Source: Caryophanales bacterium (GTDB lineage: Bacteria > Bacillota_I > Bacilli_A > RFN20 > CAG-826). From it: a stretch of DNA of 5,263 bases. The notes under the pieces were generated by a model. The model searched no databases. It was not told where the DNA came from and saw nothing but the letters and a program-made list of their open reading frames with translations. The first letter of the stretch is position 1. Each line of letters begins with the position of its first letter. The stretch spans positions 1 to 5,263 of the forward strand of contig JAQYPI010000114.1 in NCBI GenBank assembly GCA_028726925.1, given 5' to 3'. The position numbers and the translations under genes are program-made. Shown here in pieces: positions 1 to 4,709 of this stretch.

Positions 1-246
1 CCCGCATTCGTGGAGGAATTCCTTGGTCATGCGGATACCCTTCTCCTTGGCGATGTGATTCATCGTGTACAGATAGGAAAGGATTTTCTCGCATCCGGTT
101 TTCTTGGAGAATTCGCCGGTTTTGGCCCAAAACTCCGCAGGCGTCATGCCCATTTTCGGGATAAAACCGAAATTCTGCATGTCGGTGGTGGCAAGGGTGC
201 TATCAAAGTCATACAGGATAGCGCATATGGGTTTCCGATTCGGCAT
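1..246 (-). CDS. HAD-superfamily hydrolase, phosphoserine-phosphatase-like (N-terminal part, cut by window edge)
   Basis: The first 82 codons are present and the gene runs off the left edge of the window. The protein opens with a short basic stretch, then a hydrophobic beta strand leading into D13-F-D15-S-T17-L, the DxDxT motif I of the haloacid dehalogenase superfamily. In that family the first Asp is the phosphorylated nucleophile and the second is the acid/base. The following segment (about residues 26-80, with GMTPAEFW) looks like the start of a helical cap domain. HAD enzymes of this kind are cytosolic Mg-dependent phosphatases; the substrate cannot be read from this fragment. The ATG at 246 is supported by AAGGAG (252-257, minus strand) five bases upstream and by a near-consensus promoter just beyond. 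Motifs II-IV lie outside the window, so activity is inferred from motif I only. Confidence 0.85.
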   Translation of the reverse strand, partial: MPNRKPICAILYDFDSTLATTDMQNFGFIPKMGMTPAEFWAKTGEFSKKTGCEKILSYLYTMNHIAKEKGIRMTKEFLHECG

Positions 247-275
247 AATCGCTCCTTATTTCATTCGTGTGTCCT

Positions 276-304
276 ATTATACGCGCGCGAAAAATGGGGG
301 TCAA
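276..304 (-). promoter_or_regulatory. Sigma-A-type promoter of the HAD hydrolase gene
   Basis: Reading the minus strand, TTGACC (299-304) is followed by exactly 17 bases and a perfect TATAAT (276-281). Transcription would start near 269, giving a leader of about 23 bases that contains the AAGGAG ribosome site. The spacer includes an alternating (CG)4 run at 282-289. This is the best promoter match in the window. Confidence 0.82.
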
Positions 305-337
305 TTTAGGCGTTTTCCATAAAAAATCAACCGTACG

Positions 338-862
338 TTATTTTGGGAAAACCCAATAAACGTTAACGAGGATTTCGTCTTGCTTTTGGGGCCGTTTCGA
401 CGTTTCGGTTCCTTGGAACACCCCGCCCATCTTGGCGATGACACGGTTGCTCGCCTTATTGTCTATCGCCGCCCTTATGATGACTTTGGGATATCCCCGA
501 TGGAACAACTCCCCCAAAAAGGCGGAGCAGGCTTCGGTCATTATCCCTTTGCCCCAATGGGAACGGGACAACACGTATCCGATTTCGGGGAAGCCATCGG
601 GATAACCCACGACGTCGATCGCCCCGATCAGTTCGTGGGTGTCACGGGTTTGTATCGCGCATCGAAAGGTATCGTCCATCTCGTATTCTTTGATCCAAAC
701 ATCCAAGAGGAAATTCGTGACTTCCACGTTCGGGTGGGGGTTCCAGCTCAAAAAACGGGTCACTTCCGGATCGCTTGCCCATTGATGGAATATCGCATCC
801 GCGTCGTCGCGACAAAAAGGGCGAAGGAGGAGGCGCGGGGTTTCTAACGTGATTTTGGCCAT
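338..862 (-). CDS. GNAT-family N-acetyltransferase, RimJ/RimL-like
   Basis: A complete 174-residue protein, the usual length for the Acetyltransf_3 / RimJ-RimL group. It starts with the typical beta-strand opening LETPRLLLRPF (residues 6-16). It has a central strand PEIGYVL (92-98), then the acetyl-CoA pyrophosphate-binding turn around W103-G-K-G106 leading into a helix. The conserved N135-K-A-S-N139-R segment precedes the last core strands. Family members transfer acetyl from acetyl-CoA to protein N-termini or to small amines; the acceptor is not predictable here. The start is fixed by the family-typical N-terminus, but no Shine-Dalgarno site precedes the ATG. The predicted -10 box ends five bases before it, so the mRNA may be leaderless. 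No strong terminator is visible in the 91-base gap to the HAD gene; a weak TTGGG/CCCAA stem overlaps the last codons. Confidence 0.9.
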   Translation of the reverse strand: MAKITLETPRLLLRPFCRDDADAIFHQWASDPEVTRFLSWNPHPNVEVTNFLLDVWIKEYEMDDTFRCAIQTRDTHELIGAIDVVGYPDGFPEIGYVLSRSHWGKGIMTEACSAFLGELFHRGYPKVIIRAAIDNKASNRVIAKMGGVFQGTETSKRPQKQDEILVNVYWVFPK

Positions 863-867
863 GCTTG

Positions 868-897
868 ATTATGCCATTTCCCCCAAAAGGGAATCAA
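868..897 (-). promoter_or_regulatory. Extended -10 promoter of the GNAT gene
   Basis: On the minus strand TTGATT (892-897) is separated by 18 bases from CATAAT (868-873). The -10 hexamer is preceded by TGG, giving an extended -10 element. The usual spacing would place transcription start at about 861-862, on the start codon of the acetyltransferase. It also lies just downstream of the tRNA terminator, as expected for an independent unit. Confidence 0.6.
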
Positions 898-910
898 ACC
901 TTTCCCGTAT

Positions 911-940
911 AAAGAAAACGCTTGAGCGATTGCCCAAGCG
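911..940 (-). terminator. Intrinsic terminator after tRNA-Arg
   Basis: The minus strand forms a 9-bp stem, CGCTTGGGC paired with GCTCAAGCG (one G-U pair), closed by the tetraloop AATC (919-940). It is followed directly by TTTTCTTT (911-918). It starts ten bases past the tRNA CCA end, so it terminates the tRNA transcript and possibly an mgsA-tRNA read-through transcript. Confidence 0.87.
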
Positions 941-949
941 GTCTGTTCT

Positions 950-1026
950 TGGCGCGCCGGGACGGATTCGAACCGGCGACCGCGAGTTTCGAAGACTCGT
1001 GCTCTATCCAGCTGAGCTACCGGCGC
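950..1026 (-). tRNA. trnR: tRNA-Arg, anticodon UCG, CCA encoded
   Basis: A complete 77-base cloverleaf on the minus strand. The acceptor stem GCGCCGG/CCGGCGC is perfect over 7 bp. The D stem is GCTC/GAGC with GG in the loop. The anticodon stem CGAGT/ACTCG encloses the loop CTTCGAA, so positions 34-36 read UCG, decoding the Arg codon CGA. The variable loop is five bases and the T loop is TTCGAAT. The discriminator is G and CCA is encoded (950-952). The T stem GCCGG/CCGTC has one C-U mismatch (positions 50-64). It lies 52 bases after mgsA on the same strand. A TAAAAT -10-like box at 1037-1042 could serve as its own promoter, but no good -35 is present, so co-transcription with mgsA is possible. 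Confidence 0.96.
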
Positions 1027-1078
1027 GCGCCTTCTTATTTTAAGAGGAACGCGCGGGCAAGGATAGGAGGAGATTGTC

Positions 1079-1471
1079 TCATTCTTCGTCGAGGAACGAA
1101 GAAGTCATGACGTAAGAAGCCGTCGCGGGATTCGTCGCGATGGGGATGTCATAAACGACCGCGATGCGAAGGAGGGCTTTCACGTCCGGGTCGTGGGGCT
1201 GGGTATGGAGGGGATCCCAGAAGAAGAGGACGATGTCGATCTTCTTTTCGGCGATCTTGCTGCCGATCTGCTGGTCCCCGCCCATCGGGCCGGGCAGGTA
1301 TTTCTTGACGGGGAGGCCCGTGGCTTCCGCGACCAAGGATGCCGTATGCCCCGTGCCGCATAAGGCGTAACGGGAGAGAAGTTCCTTGTGGTCGAGGCAC
1401 CACTGGACCATCTCGTGCTTTTTCTTGTCGTGCGCGATGAGGGCAACCGTCTTTTTCTTTTTCCCGGGCAT
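1079..1471 (-). CDS. mgsA: Methylglyoxal synthase
   Basis: A cytosolic enzyme that converts dihydroxyacetone phosphate to methylglyoxal and inorganic phosphate, a bypass of lower glycolysis used when phosphate is short or sugar phosphates accumulate. The 130-residue protein contains ALIAHD (residues 10-15), GPMGGDQQIG (61-70), FFWDP (83-87) and PHDPDVKALLR (92-102). By comparison with E. coli MgsA from memory (offset of five), D66 is the catalytic Asp71, and H14, D86, H93 and D96 match conserved His19, Asp91, His98 and Asp101. Two positions near the substrate phosphate differ: H42 for Thr47 and P60 for Ser65. The protein stops soon after ATN-ATA, shorter than the 152-residue E. coli enzyme. 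The start at 1471 is preferred over an upstream in-frame ATG at 1504 because AAGGAG lies nine bases before it and the predicted transcription start is downstream of 1504. Its stop codon is TGA. Confidence 0.96.
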   Translation of the reverse strand: MPGKKKKTVALIAHDKKKHEMVQWCLDHKELLSRYALCGTGHTASLVAEATGLPVKKYLPGPMGGDQQIGSKIAEKKIDIVLFFWDPLHTQPHDPDVKALLRIAVVYDIPIATNPATASYVMTSSFLDEE

Positions 1472-1480
1472 TGCGTTAGG

Positions 1481-1486
1481 CTCCTT
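1481..1486 (-). promoter_or_regulatory. Ribosome binding site that fixes the mgsA start
   Basis: AAGGAG on the minus strand, nine bases before the ATG at 1469-1471. The alternative in-frame ATG at 1502-1504 has no such site and overlaps the predicted -10 box, so the 11-residue N-terminal extension is rejected. Confidence 0.8.
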
Positions 1487-1502
1487 GAATCCTGATGGTT
1501 CC

Positions 1503-1532
1503 ATTGTAGGGGATGAACCCCTTTTCCTTCAA
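1503..1532 (-). promoter_or_regulatory. Predicted mgsA promoter
   Basis: On the minus strand TTGAAG (1527-1532) lies 18 bases from TACAAT (1503-1508). The -10 matches consensus at five of six bases and the -35 at four. Start of transcription would be near 1496, giving a leader of about 25 bases that includes the ribosome site. A 15-bp dyad overlaps the -35 element. Confidence 0.55.
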
Positions 1533-1537
1533 GGAAA
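1523..1537. promoter_or_regulatory. Dyad over the mgsA -35 element, possible operator
   Basis: TTTCCTT-C-AAGGAAA is a perfect 7-bp inverted repeat around a single central base. It covers the predicted -35 hexamer of mgsA (1527-1532). A repressor bound here would block mgsA transcription. The symmetry is seen directly; the regulatory role is inference. The arms extend to CCC/GGG if one unpaired base is allowed, so the same bases could also form a hairpin. Confidence 0.35.
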
Positions 1538-1591
1538 GGGAAACGCTTTCTTTCCTTCTCTTCTCCGAAAGCGAAACGTTCCATGGACGTT

Positions 1592-1726
1592 CCTTAGAAC
1601 CATAGAACTTTCCTTAGAACCACCTTAGAACTTTTCTTAGAACCACCTTAGAACTTTTCTTAGAACCACCATAGAACTTTCCTTAGAACCGTAGAACTTT
1701 CCTTAGAACCACCTTAGAACTTTTTT
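1592..1726. repeat. TAGAAC tandem array: six degenerate units, twelve copies
   Basis: Six head-to-tail units begin at 1592, 1612, 1636, 1659, 1681 and 1701. Each has the form (C)CTTAGAACC, a short linker, then TAGAACTTT. TAGAAC starts at 1595, 1603, 1615, 1626, 1638, 1649, 1661, 1672, 1684, 1692, 1704 and 1715, so intervals are 11-12 bases apart from two of 8. Units 1 and 5 are a short 20-base form, differing only in one linker base (A or G). Units 2-4 and 6 are the longer form of 22-26 bases. The regular helical-turn spacing would put all copies on roughly one face of the DNA. The array lies between two divergent promoters and does not encode protein. Binding-site array, replication-slippage product and part of an untranslated RNA are all possible; the function is unknown. 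Confidence 0.9.
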
Positions 1727-1761
1727 AAGACACCTGTCAAAAAACCAATTCAAAATAAGCG

Positions 1762-1775
1762 TTCTATCGATAGAA
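1762..1775. promoter_or_regulatory. Perfect 14-bp palindrome built from the array word
   Basis: TTCTATCGATAGAA is fully self-complementary. With the preceding G it reads as GTTCTA-TCGA-TAGAA, that is, the TAGAA core of the nearby array in inverted orientation. It sits 35 bases past the array, upstream of degV. A dimeric-regulator operator is likely by form; this is inference. Confidence 0.5.
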
Positions 1776-1787
1776 TGAAAAATCCCG

Positions 1788-1799
1788 TTTCCCGGGAAA
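1788..1799. promoter_or_regulatory. Perfect 12-bp palindrome TTTCCCGGGAAA
   Basis: A self-complementary 12-mer whose centre is 25 bp from the centre of the preceding palindrome and about 75 bp upstream of the degV -10 box. With no loop it cannot form a useful RNA hairpin, so a DNA-binding site is the more natural reading. No regulator family is recognised. Confidence 0.3.
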
Positions 1800-1823
1800 G
1801 AACAAGGAACCCTATCTAGAACT

Positions 1824-1856
1824 AATGAACATAACAATATTCGTTGTTCATTTTTT
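1824..1856 (+). other. AT-rich hairpin followed by T run before degV
   Basis: AATGAACA (1824-1831) pairs with TGTTCATT (1845-1852) across a 13-base loop, and T continues to 1856. The layout resembles an intrinsic terminator, but the stem has only two G-C pairs and the T run is partly consumed by the stem. It may instead be a dyad operator, since it reaches the probable -35 zone of degV. Confidence 0.35.
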
Positions 1857-1875
1857 CTTCGTTTCTCTGTAGAAT
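1847..1875 (+). promoter_or_regulatory. Weak predicted degV promoter
   Basis: TAGAAT (1870-1875) matches the -10 consensus at five of six bases. TTCATT (1847-1852), 17 bases upstream, is a poor -35. Initiation would fall near 1882, about four bases before the degV ATG. The weak -35, coinciding with the right arm of a hairpin, suggests dependence on an activator or control by a repressor; this is inference. Confidence 0.4.
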
Positions 1876-1885
1876 ACCACCCGTC

Positions 1886-2737
1886 ATGAAGAAACCTGTC
1901 TGCCTATCCTCGGAATCCTCCTTCGACTTGCCTCTTGCCCTGCGTCTTGAGCTCGACATCCACGTCATCCCCCTCACGATCATCCTGGGGGAGAAAGAAG
2001 AAGAGGATGGGAACATCCCCGCCCGCAAAATCTACGATTACGTGGAATATTCCGGCAAGCTCGCCCGCACCGCGGCGATCAATAGCTATGCCTATGAGGC
2101 CTATTTCGATTCTTTGCTCGAGGAATACGAGCGCGTCATCCACATCTCCCTCAGTTCTAGGCTAAGCGCCACGTGCCAAAACGCGATTCTTGCTTCGCAG
2201 AATCCCAAATATGAAGGCAAGGTCACCGTCATCGATTCCCGCAGCGTCTCTTCCGCGATCGGCCTTTTGGCCGTGAGGTGTGCTACCCTCGCTAAGGAAG
2301 GCAAATCCGTCCCCGAGATCCTAAAGGCCTACGAATCCTTCAAAAGCGACGTCCATGTCTCCTTCTTCGTCGAGAAGCTCGAATACCTCGCGAAAGGCGG
2401 GCGCTGCTCCAAACTTGCCTTGTTTGGCGCGAATCTCCTCAAACTCCATCCCCAGATCGTCGTTAGGGACGGGGCCCTCGTCCCCGGGGAGAAGTACCGC
2501 GGTCCCCTATCGAAAGTCGTGAAGGAATACCTCGCCTCGGTCGAGGAAGAGGCCCCGACCTTCGACCCAAGTCTTGCGATCATCGCCCACACGGTCATGC
2601 CGGAAGAAGTGCTCTTCCAAGTCCGCGACCGCCTCTATGAAAGGGGATTTACGCGCGTCGAGATCGTCGAGGCAAGCGGGGCGATCTCCTGCCACTGCGG
2701 CCCCCACGCGTTCGGAGTCATCTATTTCAAGAAGTAG
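1886..2737 (+). CDS. DegV-family protein, probable fatty-acid-binding subunit (FakB-like)
   Basis: 283 residues, the normal length for the DegV family. In FakB members the protein holds a fatty acid in a buried tunnel and presents its carboxylate to the kinase FakA, feeding acyl-phosphate to phospholipid synthesis in the cytosol. Visible signatures are SSESSFDLP (residues 8-16), T62 in the ARTAAINS segment, ISLSSRLSAT (87-96), VIDSRSVS (115-122), LEYLAKGGR (155-163), the VxDGxLVPxEKxRG strand (193-206), and C269-H-C-G-P near the C-terminus. T62, the Ser pair at 90-91 and H270 are by-eye candidates for the Thr, Ser and His that coordinate the carboxylate in characterised FakB proteins. The usual HxGPG end is here HCGPH. 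ATG 1886 is chosen because the N-terminus then matches the family; an upstream TTG at 1844 would add 14 unrelated residues. No Shine-Dalgarno site is present. No fakA lies in the window. Confidence 0.92.
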   Translation: MKKPVCLSSESSFDLPLALRLELDIHVIPLTIILGEKEEEDGNIPARKIYDYVEYSGKLARTAAINSYAYEAYFDSLLEEYERVIHISLSSRLSATCQNAILASQNPKYEGKVTVIDSRSVSSAIGLLAVRCATLAKEGKSVPEILKAYESFKSDVHVSFFVEKLEYLAKGGRCSKLALFGANLLKLHPQIVVRDGALVPGEKYRGPLSKVVKEYLASVEEEAPTFDPSLAIIAHTVMPEEVLFQVRDRLYERGFTRVEIVEASGAISCHCGPHAFGVIYFKK

Positions 2738-2762
2738 GCGAGTTCCCCCTCTCGCCTTTTTT
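2736..2762 (+). terminator. Intrinsic terminator after degV
   Basis: AGGCGAG (2736-2742) pairs with CTCGCCT (2751-2757) over 7 bp with an 8-base loop, followed by a T run to 2762. The stem begins within the degV stop codon. It separates degV from the downstream lipoprotein gene. Confidence 0.9.
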
Positions 2763-2776
2763 GTTAACGATTTTCC

Positions 2777-2804
2777 TTGCGCGTTTTTGTTTCTCTTTTA
2801 AACT
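2777..2804 (+). promoter_or_regulatory. Predicted promoter of the large lipoprotein gene
   Basis: TTGCGC (2777-2782), a 16-base spacer and TAAACT (2799-2804), with a T-rich spacer. Start would be near 2811, leaving a leader of about 20 bases with GGAGG at 2820-2824. The hexamers are only moderate matches, but the position between a terminator and a strong ribosome site supports it. Confidence 0.5.
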
Positions 2805-2831
2805 AGTCCCGTATTCTTCGGAGGTCATTCA

Positions 2832-4601
2832 ATGAACAAACCATCCTTCCCGCGCTTGCTATTGCTTAGCGCTTCCCTCCTCCTCGCTTCCTGCGGGAAC
2901 GGGGAATCCGTTCCCTCTTCAACGCTTATCCCTTCCTCGGAAGAAAGCGTCTCCTCGACCGCTTCCTTGGAAGAGCCTTCCTCGAGCGATTCCCCTTCCT
3001 CCACGGAAGAATCTTCTCCCTCGAGCGAGGAATCCTCCCTTTCAAGTGAGGAATCCTCCCCCTCCTCGAGCGAATCTTCTTCTAGCGACCCCGAGGTCGA
3101 ATCCTCGTCCTCGGAAGAAGAAGCGACCCCTTCCTGGGCCATCAAGGCTTATGGCACCGAGCATATCGAAGTCGAGGCGGTGGACGAAAACGGAAATCCC
3201 CTTGATCGCGGACTCCTTTGGGGCAAGGTCTACGTCAAGGTGACCGTCTTAGACGAAAACTATGGTCTTGCCACCCTCAATGCGAGCTACAAGAAGAAGT
3301 CCTCGGAAGAGTCGACCACGACCCTCGACATCCTGAACCTCTTCGCTTCCGCCCCGCGCGAGGATTACCGCGTGTTCACGGTCTATGACCTCGTCGAGGA
3401 TAGCGAGATCGAGATCACCGCGACCGAGAAATCCTTAAGCGCCTTCAAAGACCAAGCCTTCGTCGGGGATTATTTCACCGTCGGCCTATCGACCTACGCG
3501 GCGAAATCCTTCACGTCCTTCGATACGACGCGGACCCTTTCTATCAACGCCGCCGGGGAAGTCCAGTTCTCGAACCGCGACACCTTCAATCAGATCGATT
3601 CGCTTGAGGAGAACGCCTTCCTCACGCGCTCGGGCAACCTCACCAAGCGGTGGTACGTCGCGGACAACCTCGTGTTCGCTTCCCCCGATGAGAACCGCAA
3701 CCCCTTCGCCTACGGCACGAACGACTATTTTTATGCGATCAAAAAGAAGGAAGCCTCGGACACCGCCGCTTCCTATTCCATCGGCATCGAGACCTTCACG
3801 ATCGATTCGGTCCGTTACATGCTCGCTAGCGTTACCCGCAACGGCGTCCCCTACGCGAGCGCCCTCGCCGCCCACGCCCCGAAAGAGGCGGATTCCTATT
3901 TCGTCCCGAACGTCACGGTGAATCTCCTGCAAGGTTCTTCCATCTGCGATGCCGATGCCGTCTATGAAGTCTCAGACGGCACAGGTCTCCGCTTCGTCGT
4001 CTCTGCCAAGGACGCGGGAGGCGCGGAAAACCGCGTCTTCGTCACCGGCCCGTATGGCTCTTTTGCCCTCGAAGCCGGGGAAATCTTCCTCGATGGCGTC
4101 GCCAAGGCCACTTACGCGGGCGAAACCTTCACTTACTCTATCGATGGGACGACCTTGACCCTCACCAAGGGCCTTCGCGAGATCGTTTTCACTTTGGATC
4201 TTGAAGCCCATTCCGCGACCCTCGTCTCAGACGGCGAGGCCTCGGGCTACGACTTCCATGGCAAATCCTACACGGGCACGTTCTATTCGGACTGGGACGA
4301 GGCGAATGAGCAAGTCCACGTCTCCTTCGACGCGACATCCCCCTTGATCACGACCTACGTGAGAGTCGGCGGGATCTATTACTTCAACGGGACGGAGAAC
4401 TACTCGACGTACGCCCCGTCGAGCTATTCTTATGACGAGGCGACCTTCACCCTCACCGCCTCGATCATCGACATTCAGAACAAGTCCGGCAAGGCCTTCT
4501 CGATGGTCTATGACCCGCTCGCGGACACGTGGCAAATCACCTCCGGGAACTGGAGCAACGTCTACACGTTCGCGAACTGCGTGCTGACCGCCGACGCCTA
4601 A
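2832..4601 (+). CDS. Large Ser/Glu-rich surface lipoprotein, unknown function
   Basis: 589 residues. A basic start and hydrophobic stretch (residues 8-20) end in the lipobox L18-A-S-C21, so the mature protein should be lipid-anchored at Cys21 on the outer face of the membrane. Residues 29-97 are a low-complexity stalk with about half Ser and many Glu, containing repeated SSEESS-type blocks. A stalk like this would hold the rest away from the membrane. Residues 101-589 look globular, beta-rich and aromatic-rich, with no family I recognise. Two C-terminal stretches resemble each other: YSIDGTTLTLT (435-445) leading to FTLDLEAHSATL, and YSYDEATFTLTA (532-543) leading to FSMVYDPLADTWQI. This suggests a degenerate duplicated domain of about 97 residues. 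Only two Cys remain after the lipobox. Start choice: GGAGG seven bases before the ATG. It is flanked by terminators, so probably a single-gene transcript. Adhesin, binding protein or cell-envelope factor are all open. Confidence 0.9.
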   Translation: MNKPSFPRLLLLSASLLLASCGNGESVPSSTLIPSSEESVSSTASLEEPSSSDSPSSTEESSPSSEESSLSSEESSPSSSESSSSDPEVESSSSEEEATPSWAIKAYGTEHIEVEAVDENGNPLDRGLLWGKVYVKVTVLDENYGLATLNASYKKKSSEESTTTLDILNLFASAPREDYRVFTVYDLVEDSEIEITATEKSLSAFKDQAFVGDYFTVGLSTYAAKSFTSFDTTRTLSINAAGEVQFSNRDTFNQIDSLEENAFLTRSGNLTKRWYVADNLVFASPDENRNPFAYGTNDYFYAIKKKEASDTAASYSIGIETFTIDSVRYMLASVTRNGVPYASALAAHAPKEADSYFVPNVTVNLLQGSSICDADAVYEVSDGTGLRFVVSAKDAGGAENRVFVTGPYGSFALEAGEIFLDGVAKATYAGETFTYSIDGTTLTLTKGLREIVFTLDLEAHSATLVSDGEASGYDFHGKSYTGTFYSDWDEANEQVHVSFDATSPLITTYVRVGGIYYFNGTENYSTYAPSSYSYDEATFTLTASIIDIQNKSGKAFSMVYDPLADTWQITSGNWSNVYTFANCVLTADA

Positions 4602-4607
4602 TCCCCT

Positions 4608-4635
4608 AAGCCCCGCGTCCCGGGGCTTTTTCTTT
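4608..4635 (+). terminator. Intrinsic terminator after the large lipoprotein gene
   Basis: AAGCCCCG (4608-4615) pairs with CGGGGCTT (4621-4628) over 8 bp with a 5-base loop, followed by TTTCTTT. It starts seven bases after the stop codon and is the most GC-rich stem in the window. Confidence 0.93.
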
Positions 4636-4709
4636 GACGTCGGGCCTTGGGGGAATCTTTCCGCATCATCGGGATTTGCCCCGTTGGTTGACATTTCGGT
4701 TTTTTGGGC

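Larger units (their letters stand above)
1472..1885. other. Divergent intergenic region between mgsA and degV
   Basis: A stretch of 414 bases without a convincing gene, AT-richer than the flanking coding regions. From left to right it holds the mgsA leader and promoter, the TAGAAC repeat array, two perfect palindromes, a hairpin with a T run, and the degV promoter. Short open frames here lack ribosome sites and any recognisable sequence. No RNA gene was recognised. Confidence 0.7.

Noticed and set aside
326..360. Terminator for the GNAT gene
   Set aside because: The TTGGG/CCCAA stem lies in the last codons and is separated from the T run by about 15 bases, so it does not have a working terminator layout.
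380..847. Plus-strand open frame of 155 codons antisense to the GNAT gene
   Set aside because: It shadows a well-supported GNAT protein, shows no recognisable motif and has no ribosome site.
849..1110. Plus-strand open frames of 62-64 codons containing GRIRTGDREFRR and similar words
   Set aside because: These are translations of the antisense of the tRNA-Arg gene, a familiar type of spurious protein. They have no ribosome site.
1592..1726. CRISPR array
   Set aside because: Units are 20-26 bases with no unique spacers between them, and no cas genes are nearby. This is a simple degenerate tandem repeat.
1735..1740. Perfect TTGACA on the minus strand beside the repeat array
   Set aside because: No -10 hexamer exists at 16-18 base spacing; the expected place is occupied by array sequence. 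Treated as chance.
3026..3060. Repeated near-palindromes GAGGAATCCTC within the lipoprotein gene
   Set aside because: They arise from Glu-Glu-Ser-Ser codons (GAG GAA TCC TCC) in the stalk repeat, so no separate regulatory role is needed.
2825..3145. Minus-strand open frame of 106 codons, also rich in Ser and Glu
   Set aside because: It is the mirror of the Ser/Glu stalk in the lipoprotein gene: TCC/TCT and GAA/GAG-type codons read as similar Ser, Glu and Gly codons on the other strand. No promoter or ribosome site was found for it.
4688..4693. Perfect TTGACA upstream of the second lipoprotein gene
   Set aside because: The bases at normal -10 distance are T-rich (TGCTTT) and do not resemble TATAAT, so a weaker pair further downstream was preferred.
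4227..4694. Minus-strand open frame of 155 codons over the end of the lipoprotein gene
   Set aside because: It is Arg/Gly/Val-rich, as expected for the complement of C-ending codons, and spans the strong terminator. Not a plausible gene.
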